Positions 12,201 through 24,100 of a stretch of DNA of 64,000 bases are shown here, one piece after another. This DNA comes from Eublepharis macularius (taxonomy: Eukaryota > Chordata > Lepidosauria > Squamata > Eublepharidae). Every line of letters begins with the position of its first letter. Position 1 is the first letter of the stretch. The stretch lies in the NCBI RefSeq assembly GCF_028583425.1, contig NC_072791.1:11489868-11553867 (forward strand), given 5' to 3'. A program made the translations under genes and the position numbers. A model generated the notes under the pieces. The model was not told the origin of the DNA. It made no database searches and saw nothing but the letters and a program-made list of their open reading frames with translations.

Positions 12201-15081
12201 TCAGAAAGCCAGGCTGCAAATAGCCTTTCCCAACTTGGTGGAGGCCTGCTTTTGTGACCACTTGCTAGGGGGTGGGCTTTGCCCAAAGGCCTGACTAAAG
12301 CAACTCCTTATATCCCACTGTGTGTCTCCCGATATCATACCAGGCTCTCTAGTAATCCATGCTGTTCCATAAACACCGACATCTCATTTGTCCTTTTTTT
12401 CTCCAGTTCTTCAATGGCATTGACCTGCCAAGCAGTTTCCTCCTCTTCATCTTTTTTCATATTGCGAAGTTCATTGATCTGAATGTTCATGCCATGCTTT
12501 GCTGCCATATGCTGGTTCAGAAGGCTGATCGTTTCTTCATGTTTGCTCCCGAATCCCTTTTGCTCCTCGCTGTCGAAAGAAAGAGATGGAATGTGCACAG
12601 GTGTCCCACTTCCCTTGCAGCAGCCCGTCGCTTTGTTAGGCAAGGCAGGCACCATGGAAACAGCCTTCTTTTGAACTCTGCGGCATCCGCAACGGATATC
12701 CATCTTATTTACCGTATCTATAGCGGTCCGCCTTTCTCACAGATTTGTACTCTTCATTTTTGATCATTTCAGGAAATTATGTCAGTCGTCTCAAGTTAGC
12801 CAGGTGTGGTGGGGGGGCGGTGAGGGGGATTGCCAAGGAGTCGGCAGAGGCAAGAGAGGGCTGGCAGAGAACCCTTCCTCTCCCCCAGCAATCCCACAGA
12901 GCTCTGTTTTTTGAAAACTACAGTTCCCAGTTAAAATTGCTTCGCTGGACGCTTGAATGAAAACTTGCCTGTTATCTCACCTAGCTTGGCCCTTGACAGA
13001 GGCCTTTTCTGGGTACCTCTACCAACTGGAGTGAGGCTGATGGTGATTGCTGGGGAGCTGTGTCTCTGGAACCTCTTCCCTCTAAGCGATTCACCTGGCA
13101 CGTTTCCTTTTGGCATTCAGGCACCAGGTGATTTTTTAAAAAATCATTTGGCTTTCGATCATTTCTGCTGAACTTGCCGGCTGTTAATCCACCCTTTGAA
13201 CCTTGTCCACTGCTTTCGTTTAAAAAAAGTTTTCAGCCAACTCTGTTTTGCTTTATTTGCCTCTAGTGGGCTTATGATTGTTGCCTTATCATTTATTGGC
13301 TGCCATCTCGTTTTTTTATTTCTTGCTTAGTTAATCTCTTGATTTCATTGCATGAATTTACTGATGTGAGCCACTGTAATATTGTGGGGGAGATACAAAT
13401 ATTTTATTAGAGCCAGTGTGCTGTAGCGGTTACAGTATTGGATTAGGATCTGGGAGACCCAGGTTCAAATCCCCATACCCACATAATGGGTGACTTCGGG
13501 CCAGTCACACAACATTCAGCCTAATCTACCTCACAAGTGTGTTGTAGGGATAAAATGGAGGGCAGGAGATGTAAGCTGCTTTCGGTTCCCATTGGGGAGA
13601 CAGGCAGCATATAAATGAAGCCAACAATAATACATAAGTAACAGTAATGTCTTAAACAGAAAAACAAAACACTCATTCCTTCCCATGATGACACAGTTTG
13701 CCTAAATGTACAGGGCTTATACAGATCACTGAATCCAGTTTTTCTTGGCCCAGGGTTTCTATTTCTTAAAAAAAAAACAGGATACTTCCTCCTCCCTCCC
13801 CTTCCAACAAAATGGGGTAGACAAACACACCTAACACACAGGCAAGACAGAAGCAGCTAACATTTGTAGCTGGTTCTAGCTGTACCGTGCAAATCAGAAC
13901 ACAATTCTACCAGGAACACATCCCACCGAAAGCATGGCTGCAAGGCACAGTGTTGCAGCCTGTCTTTTGGATAAGGATGATCCCTGTAACATTTCTAGCA
14001 ATCTGTTGGGGAGGAAGGAAGAACAGACCCCAACTGAGGTCCCGCTCATGTACTCCCCAAATGAGGTACAGTGCACCCCACTTAGTTTCTGGAACACTTG
14101 TGGTTCCCATTCCATAGGTCTTTCACAACCTGCTGTTTGTAGTGGCATTCCGCCATCTCATCCTGCCTGACTTTTATGCAAGGGTACAGGGGGACCAGAA
14201 AGCCAAACTATTTCCTCGATGACTTCCCAATTGTATCTGAACAAGTCATACCTACCACAGCGCAAAATTGCGTTCTTCAGACAGGCGCTGCTTTGAACAC
14301 GTCTGTTCTACAGCGGAGATAATTTCTTGCAAGGACAGCTCAATCTCATGTATCTTAGTGAATCGAAAGTGGTGGGCAGCAGCTACAAGTGCTAGAATAA
14401 AAAAAAAACACCAAGTAAACAAGACACATCTCCTCGAAGACATGATGCCAACTGTCATGATCGGCAGGGGGGGCTTCCCTCCTCCCTCTGGATCACTGAT
14501 GCCTCCTGATAGCATGTCACTACCCAAAGTAAGCAGGCTTGAGCAGAAGGCCTGTGAGTGAGGACATGGTGGCACAACTTAACCAAAGAAAGGTCTTTAC
14601 TGAACTACAGAGAAGATAGAGAGCACAGAGTATATAGCAGGGGTGGCCAAACTCGCTTAATGTAAGAGCCACATAGAATAAACATCAGATGTTTAAGAGC
14701 TGTAAGACATGACACATTGAAGTGACTTCAGAAGAGGAAATGGGTTTGGGGGAGTGTCCTGAAAGTGACATCACAGGAAGGGGTGGGGTTTGGTGCAGTA
14801 TGTGGGAAATGATGTTATTGGAAGGGGTGGGGCTTGGGAAGAACCATCACCTGACCTTTGACCTGGAAGTGATATCACAAACATGATGTCACACCCTTGC
14901 TAGACACAACCCCCAAAGTCTCCTGGCTCCACCCCCAAAGTCCTCAGGTATTTTCTGAGTCAGAACTGGCAACCCCAATGTTTTTACTGAAAATACAGTA
15001 TGAAAGACATGGAAAGAAAGGGAGGAAGTGAAAGACATAGAAAAACAGAAGGAAGGATGGAATGGGAGGGAGGGAAAGTCA

Positions 15082-15113
<32 letters not shown>

Positions 15114-18100
15114 AAATTAAAATAAACTTTACGGCCACAGCAACGCTCAGAGACTTCCGGGAGCCGCGTGATATGTATAGAAGAGCCACATGCAGCTCCT
15201 GAGCTGCAGTTTGGCCACCCCTGGTATATAGGAGAAACTACCTTGCACTAGGCTTGCAGTTAAGTAAAAGAAAAGAACAGAAAGTTGCTAATGTCTAACT
15301 ATCATGTTGAGAGTTACCAAATATTACCTGAGACATCCCCTGCTGGGATGGGCATTTCGTGCTAAGGGAAGGCCTGTCCTTTCAGAGCCTCCATTTTCCA
15401 TTCCCTTCAGAGCCACCAAAGCACACACAAAACAAGCCCCTTCATATTCTCCTCCATAGCTAAACTGGCCCCTGGTTAATTGGCACATGTAGGCCACAAA
15501 GTCCGTTTTATGATGGCACGGAAAAACAAGCAACATACCATTATTTATCCCAAGGATCTCAATTACACACACCTTTCAAGGAGAGGTGTCAGGTTGAGCA
15601 AATGGTGTTTTAATTGCCCTGCCCTCTCTCCTTCCTGCTTCTACCCCTGGGCTGGATTTGAAAAGGTGAATCACAGGACACTTTGACACAAAAAGGCCTA
15701 TGTCCCAATCCATGACACTCACACTCCCAGAGGAGGGTTTCTGTCCCATCTGAGCCCCTGAATAGCAGTCACCTTGAAGTGGCAAAGTCAAACCTCCTCC
15801 ATTCAAAGGGGCACCATGACTCTATTCTAAGGGGGGCAAATTGTGGAGAAGCTGATCCATTGTCAGGGGCGAACTCTGAATTTAGGAAGAAAGAACAGCA
15901 AAAAGGGGGGGAAACAACAACCCTGCAAACCAAGGGTGACCAAGAAGGGTGTGACAAAATAAAATATTTAAAATTATTGAACTAAATTATAACTAAAAAT
16001 ATGAATGAGAAAAACTGGTATAAAATTTAATAAATCAAATAGAAATACAAAAGTAAGAATAAAAACATCCTCAATATGGTTCTTCATATAAGTACTAAAA
16101 CCTTGTGTATATGATATATTGTCGAAGGCTTTCACGGCCGGAGAACGTTAGTTGTTGTAGATTTTCCAGGCTGTATTGCCGTGGTCTTGGCATTGTAGTT
16201 CCTGACGTTTTGCCAGCAGCTGTGACTGGCATCTTCAGAGGTGTAGCACTGAAAGACAGAGATCTCTCAGTGTCAATGTGTGGAGAAGATGTTAGCAGGT
16301 AATTTATATCTACTCAGGAAGGTGGGTTTGGGCTCAGCCATCTTGTAAGAGTTTCCCAGGTTTTGGCATGCTAATGGGGGGAAGCTTCACTGTATCCTGA
16401 GGAGGTTCTTTTATGTATGGATTGGTGGTTTATATGCTAATCTTATCTGTAGGGCTATTGTAAGATGTGGGGTATTTTGTTAGTCTGGTGTTTTTCAGGA
16501 CTGGAAACCATGCCCTATTCATTCTTAAACTCTCTTCTTTCCTGTTGAAATTGTGCTTATGCTTATGATGTTCAATGGCTTCCCTGTGCAATCTGACAAA
16601 GTAATTGGATGTGTTGTCCAGTATTTTAGTGTCCTGGAATATGATATTGTGTCCTGTTTGAGTTAGGCTATGTTCAGCCACTGCTGATTTTTCAGGTTGG
16701 CCAATGTCTTTCGTGTTCTTTTATTCTTGTTTGGATGCTACGCTGTGCGGTCCCGATGTAAACTTGTCCACAGCTGCAGGGTATACAGTATACCCCTGCA
16801 GAGGTGAGGGGGTCTTTACTGTCTTTTGCTGATTGTAGCATCTGTTGTATTTTTCTGGTGGGTCTGAATACTGTTTGTAGGTTGTACTTTTTCATCAGTT
16901 TTCCCATCTGATCAGTGATTTCTTTGATATATGGCAAAAACACTTTTCCTGTAGGAGACTGTTTTTCCTTGGTTTTTTTATTCATCCTTGGTTTAATCGC
17001 TCTTCTGATTTCATTTCTGGAGTAGCCATTTGCTTGAAGTGCGTGGTTTAGATGATTAATTTCCTTGTTGAGTAAGTGTAGTTCACATATCCGTCTTGCA
17101 CAGTCTACTAATGTTTTTATTATGCCTCTTTTCTGTCAAGGGTGGTGATTGGAGTTTTTGTGTAAGTACAGATCCCTGTGAGTTGGTTTCCTAATTGAGG
17201 AATTGAGGTTGGTGACCTAACTGAAAGTTTGCTTTGCGGATGACCAAGGATATCTAGAAATGGGAGTTTACCCTCGATTTCTTTTTCCATGGTGAATTGT
17301 ATGTTCGGATGGATATCGTTGAGGTGGTTTAAAAACTCCATGAATTCTTCCTCACCATGGCTCCAAATGATAAAGGTATCATCCATGAACCGGAACCAGA
17401 CTGTAGGTTTGTGGGGTGCTGATTCTAAAGCTGTTTTTTCAAAATGTTCCATGTAGAAGTTTGCTATAAGCGGGCTGAGAGGGCTTCCCATGGCCACCCC
17501 ATCCATCTGTTCATAGAATTCGTTATCCCATTGGAAGTAACTGGATGTCAGACAATGGTGGAATAAGGCTGTTATATCCTCTGGAAAGATCTGATTAATA
17601 AGTGTGATTGTGTCTTTTACCGGAACCTTAGTAAAAAGGGATACAACATCAAAAGTGATGAGTATGTCCTGTGGATTGAGTTTCAGAGAACTGATTTTGT
17701 TGATGAAATGTGCTAAATCTCTGATGTAAGACATGGTTTTTCCGATGTGGTCCTGTAGAAGATTGGCCAGACATCATTATTCTACCAGCTGATAAAGGCA
17801 ATGCCACAGTGATCATGAAAACAGAAGAATACAAAAGAAACATTAAGGAACTTCTGGACCCTTCCACATACAAAAAACTAAAACGAAATCCAGCCTGCAA
17901 AATCACCAGGCTAACAAATGTGCTGATCAAGAATTCCTCACTTCATCCCAACATGTACAGAAAATGGTTGTTGTGGGTTTTCCGGGCTGTATTGCCGTGG
18001 TCTTGGCATTGTAGTTCCTGACGTTTCGCCAGCAGCTGTGGCTGGCATCTTCAGAGGTGATGCCAGCCACAGCTGCTGGCGAAACGTCAGGACCTACAAT

Positions 18101-21100
18101 GCCAAGACCACGGCAATACAGCCCGGAAAACCCACAACAACCATCGTTCTCCGGCCGTGAAAGCCTTCGACAATACATGTACAGAAAACTATGCAAGACA
18201 GAAGCACAGCCACCACGACTATATGGACTCCCTAAAATTCATAAGGATTCAGTCTCACACCGACCCATCGTGAGTGCCATTGGTTCCCCGACATATGAAT
18301 TAGCTAAACATCTGTCCAATCTTCTACAGGACCAGATCGAAAAAAACACATCTTACATCAAAGAACATCTCATTGCCTATGTAGTGGTGGAGAGTACCTT
18401 CAAGTCACAGTTGACTTACGGCAACTCCTGGAGGATTTCATGGCAAGAGACTAACAGAGGTGGTTTGCTATTGCCTGCCTCTGCAACTCTGGTCTTCGTT
18501 GGAGGTCTCCCATCCAATTATTAACCAAGGCTGACCTTGCTTAGCTTCTGAGATCTGACGAGAACAGGCTCACCTGGGCTATCCAGGTTAGGGCCATTGC
18601 CAATGTACAGAACAAAAAACCCAAACTTGTTTCAGCCCAAAGGCCTTCTTCAGCAGTATGAAAATTTCACGAACATCAACCTCATTCCATAAATCATACA
18701 TGATCTAGCATACAATAAACACTGAAAAGAAATTTAAGATAACATGGAATGAATTCAATAGAATTCTGCCCCAGAACAGCATGAAATAAAGTCAGGGCAA
18801 TCCATCAAAGTAGTTGTTATTCTTTTGCCCATATATCTTATACAGCCTGGTCAAAAATGTATAAAATTCAAGATAAAATTCAAGTGCTGGATATCAGCCA
18901 AAGATATAACAGGGATTTTCCCCCATTTCAATGAGTTTGTCACAGAGTTCTCACTTTTTTGAGTCTCATAACCTCCAATAGTGTTTACTGATCCTTCTGT
19001 AAAAATGTAAGAAGAGTACTGCTGGATCAGACCAGTGGTCCATCTAATCCAGCATCCTGTTTCACACAGCAGCCAACGTAGTTGGCCTCGCGTCAACAAA
19101 AAACCCCTAAAATTCTGTGACTTCAGTGTCCATATTCTGACATTGAAATAAATGGTGTAAATTCAGTAAAACTGCAGTTGGCTTGGTTGAAATGAATGCC
19201 CCTTTGGCTTACAAATGCTTTACACTTTGGGCCAAACTAGACATTTGCTTTTTTAAAAGTCTGGTATAGGTTCCCTGGACAGTTCACTGCAACCACACAG
19301 CAGCTGCGGAGAACAGCTGTTTAAAAATAAAACAGAGCCTGTTTGGGCTTGGAACCTGCCATTGGGAGAGGAAGAGCTCCTGCCTCCCGCCCATCTGTCT
19401 TCCCTTACCAAAACAGCTCTGGGGCAGAGTTTTTCCCCTTTTTCTGGTGCTCCATGGGTACAGAATACTACACATGGAGGAACCTAGACTCAACTCTCTT
19501 GGAAAGCAAGCAGCTAATTTGGCCTTTTATATACTCTTTGACACACTTTTATGTTTTGGAACAAGTTTACTTGGAAGTACCTTCAAACTCTTCCATGACC
19601 ATCTGCGGGATTCCTTTGAGTCTGATACGGAGATTACAGTTTTTGATGGTTTCCTCTTCCAACAGGTCAACTATATGTTTCTTTTCTTCCTCCTTGAAAT
19701 TGGTAGACACCAGGTCAAAGGACAAAGTTGAAAGAGGTGCCTGTCTATTAAATGATGTACAACTCCACTTAACTTTAATAGTCTAGACATATATACAACT
19801 GGAGTCACCCCACCATGGAGTCGCATTCACCACGTTATTGACACACTTGTCATTTTTTCTTGAGGACTAAGATAAGGAGAAACAAGTTCCTCAAGACTGA
19901 ATACACAGAAGGCTAATTAGCCAAGCTCCTCGGACATCATAAAGCACCTTCCCTCTCTTCTCCCTGAAGAAGTTTTCAGTTTAAAAGCAAACAATTCAGT
20001 TGTGATGCTGTGATTTTCATCAGGACCCATATCAGAACTGAAATTTATTACCATACATGTTTGCTCTTGGTTGACCTGGCCTTACCTAGCCCAACACCCT
20101 ACCCTACTACAGTACTCGAGCTCCATGCCCCTCTCCAAATACTATCTTCTCCTGCATAATTAACCAGAAACTCTTCCCTGAGACTCTGAGTAGACACTGA
20201 TATCCTGGAGACTGCCTGCTCAGTGTGTGGTTTGGAATAGATTGCTCCAATTATATGATTCCAGGGTGGGTCAGAGCACTCATTCCAGGATAGAGACAGA
20301 TTGTCAAACAGACAATTGATTGTATTGTAGTACTCGGTGCAATCCACCTTGAGTCCCTGCAAGAAAGGTGGTTTATAAATAACAGATACTTAGATAAACG
20401 GATACACAGACGGACAGATATGCCTGTCACATAGCCTTTGTAAACCATTTTGTCTGCTGGCAGCTAGTAGATTTCTCAGACACAACCAGTTTGATTGCCA
20501 GTTGCTAACAGATATTTTTTAATCTTTCCAGACAAAGCCTCTTGTGTTCCATTTGCAATACAGGGTTGAGCATTATTTTTTAAAAAACCATTTTGAAGTG
20601 TTCGGTGAGCTTCAAATTCACTACAGTGCACTGTTTGAAATGCCGGTAGTGGTTTCATCAGCGCTGTCTTTTCCCACCCAGTTCCAGTGCATTCTGGTTT
20701 TTTTTTACAAATAGCAATTAGCTCTGTAGCATTGTAATGATAAGTGTAGCAGGTTCGTTTTTAAAAAAGTAAGTCTGAAGCCCCTTCCCTTGTGGAGATA
20801 TAAGGAAAAAGGCAAATCTCTGCAAGGGAATGGGCCAGTGACATACTTTTTTAAAAATGAAATGAAAGCTGGGAATTCAGAGAACTTGCTACACCTATCA
20901 TTGCAGCGCTATAGTACTATAGCAATATTTTAGTGCCAATATTTTTAAATACAAAATCCCTGGTGGCCTAGAGGAGGGGGGAAGCCACTTCCTGCACCAG
21001 AAACAGCAGCAGTGTTTGAAATGGCCACACTGATTCACATATGGTTCATAAACAGATGTAAATGCTGTCTGAAACTGCCGCCCGCACATCGCTTTACACA

Positions 21101-24100
21101 AAGTTGGGGCAGCAACGGGTAACAAACAAATTAAAACAGAAATGTGAAAGCGGCCTTAGATAGACAGACTCATGGTTATAGATATACAGACAAACTGACA
21201 AGATATGTGTATTGTCGAAGGCTTTCATGGCTGGAGAACAATGGTTGTTATGGATTTTCCGGGCTGTATAGCCGTGGTCTTGGCATTGTAGTTCCTGACA
21301 TTTCACCAGCAGCTGTGACTGGCATCTTCAAAGGTGTAGCACCAAAAGACAGAGATAGTGTCAGATATGTGGCTGGCTGGCTGGACAGACGGACAGACAG
21401 CCAAACATGGACCTGAAGATTTGTTTTTTATTAGCTCTATACTGTTTTCCAGTGTTCTCAAAAAAACTGAACAATAACACAGGACCAATAAAACCCACAA
21501 AAGTATATAAAACCAGAAAAAAATCCCAGGGTTTAGGCACTATTACAATAAAGCTCCAGTTTCTGCCCACCACCACCCTCCTTTGGCTCAGTAGTGGCAC
21601 AGCCAAGCAGCGGCTGCTGCCCTGACCCTAACTGGTACTTGGGCTTGTACACAGAGAGGCAGCCCTTCAGCAATGGGGGAGCCCAAACTGCAAAGAGGTG
21701 TAAAAGTTAAAATCAGCCTCTTCTTCCGAACGTGGATGATCTGAACATTTCCTAACAAAGGCTCTCTCAGGATACTGCTTTTGGGGATACATTTAAATAA
21801 AGCGCTAGAAATGGTACAGGATGTGGAAAGGGCTGCCTGCCTGTTAAACAGTACCTCTGCAGCTCTGGGAAACCTAGCTCTGAATGCAGTGCAAGCCCTT
21901 CATAATTACATCAGGCACAAGCTTGGTAACCAGAGAAATGCAAACAACTTCCCTCTAGACATGCTCCTTTGCTTACCAGCTCCTTAATGGCTTTAATAGC
22001 ATCTTCCAAGTGTTGCACTGTTCCCTTGTTGAACACAAGTCCTTCATTTTGCAGTTGTTTTTCTAAAGAAAATTAAACACCACAAAAGTCTTTGTATCTT
22101 GGAAAATCTCTCTTTAAACCACTGGGCGATCTATAACTAGATTCATGTATATAACATTATAAATCCGACTCAGCATGTCCTTTATGTAAGGTCCCTGAGC
22201 CGGCTTCCATTTTTAGCCAGCATCATCCTCAACATATGCTCAACTAGTCCTCCTGACTCCTAACTTACAGAAATTCGCTTTGCCCTTTGTTAGAAGAAAA
22301 CATAGCATGAATACACTTGGGGCACACTCCTTTCAAAATGAAATTTATTCCCAGAAACTCTAGCCTTGTGACATATCTACCAGTTTTGATTAAAAGCTAC
22401 CATATTTACTTGAAAGGAAGGTCACCTTAAATGTAAGACCCCCAATTTTTTTTTTTACTGGACATAACTGTAACTTGAACATAAAAGTAAAATAACTCTC
22501 GTTTCTCTCTCTCTCCTTGATGGCATATGTGTGTGTGTGGGGGGGAATCTTGGAATAAATACTGTACTACTAACTGTTGGCATCTGTAGGACCAAAGCTG
22601 CGTCATCCACCATCTCTTCCCTCCCGTAACAGAACAGTAATCCGGATTCAGTATGCTCCAGACGTGAGATTTATATTCCTGAAGAGGAGGCTTTTGTACA
22701 TCTGACATTAATCTAGTTTGCACTGGGTTTAGCTTTTAGAGAACAGATTACTGTACCTCTTTTAATAACATAGTAAATTTAAAAATATGTACTCCATTTA
22801 AAAAGAAACACAATTGGATACTCAAAGTCATGTCAGAGTTCACTGTTTTAGGATTGTTATTCTGTTCTTAATGGCTAGTTTTTAAGATTGACTTTAATAT
22901 TGCTTTGTGGTTTTTTTATTATTTGTTTTTATTGTTTTTACTTATAAGCAGCCTTGAGCCCGTCTCTGGAGAAGCAGCATATACATTTTTCTAAATAGTG
23001 AAATAAACAATAACTATAAAATAAGAGGAGGGGAAAGCCATGCACTGCAACCTGAGTTCCTTTGAAATAATTGCAAGATTTAAACCAAGAAAATGTAAGG
23101 AATGCATTTTAAGTGATATACAATGCTATAATGTTAGTCATCTCAGACTGGCAAAGCTCATCTTGAATTGCTCATAATATATTGCAGGCGAATCAGCATA
23201 GATTAATCTCAGACTAGAATCTGAGAGAACGAGTTCAAATCCCTACTCTTCCACTGAAGCTTGGGCCACTCATGTACTCTCTGCATAGCCTACCTTGCAA
23301 GGTTGTTGTGAGGATAAACTGAAGAACAATAAAAGCTGCATTGGGGGGAAAGGGCAGGGGATTCATGAAGCAAAAAGCTAGGCTTGCCGGCTCCAGGTTG
23401 GGAAATTCTTGGAGATTTGGGGGGTGAAGCTTGGAAAGGGAAGGATTTGGGGAGGAGAGGAACCTCAGCAGGTTATAATCCCATAGAGTCCATCCTCCAA
23501 AGCAGCCATTTTCTCCAGGGGAGCTGTTCTCTATGGCCTGGAGATCAACTGTAATTCCTGGAGATCCCACCAGCCACCACCTGGAGGCTGGCAACCCTAA
23601 TGCAAGCACAAAGTAAATGTTCAGTAATATTGCACACATTGCAAGTGAATTCATGGGTGTCTCCCCACTCACAGAAAAAAGTTTTAACTAAAAAACACTT
23701 GTTGTGTTTGTAAAACAACGCAAAGAATCGGACAGTCAATCTAGGCAGAGCCTACAGCAACATTCAGTGTGTATATCTGTGTGTGTGAGGGGGGGGGGGT
23801 GTCCTCATCGATATCATTCAGACGTGCGCGAAGAGTTCCGTGTCTGAAAAATTCCATTCTCAAGCTAGCAGTTTTTGGGAGGGGAAATGCTGAAACTCCG
23901 CTTCTGCCCTCAAGGAATGATCCTGCAGTGCTACACGAGACCGGTCCCACCGCTGTTTTTGCCCACGCTCCCACAGGGGACTTGCCAAGTCCGAGCCCAG
24001 CAAAACCTGGAAAGAACCGCAGTCAAGGAGCTGAGAAACCGCGGGATGGAGGAGCAGGAGAGGTCAGAAAGGGCTCACCCACTCCCCGAAGATGCTCCAG

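Noticed and set aside
13887-14170. Overlapping ORFs of 67-84 codons on both strands
   Set aside because: No protein resemblance, no good splice sites in matching phase.
15324-15572. 82 codon minus-strand ORF as an extra CCDC175 exon
   Set aside because: Composition is not coiled coil, and exons 3 and 4 already join in phase.
19581-19692. Resemblance to the LINE-1 ORF1 protein (NLRI..KGIP)
   Set aside because: Its acceptor, donor and phases fit exactly between CCDC175 exons 2 and 4, and no LINE-1 ORF2 or tail is near.
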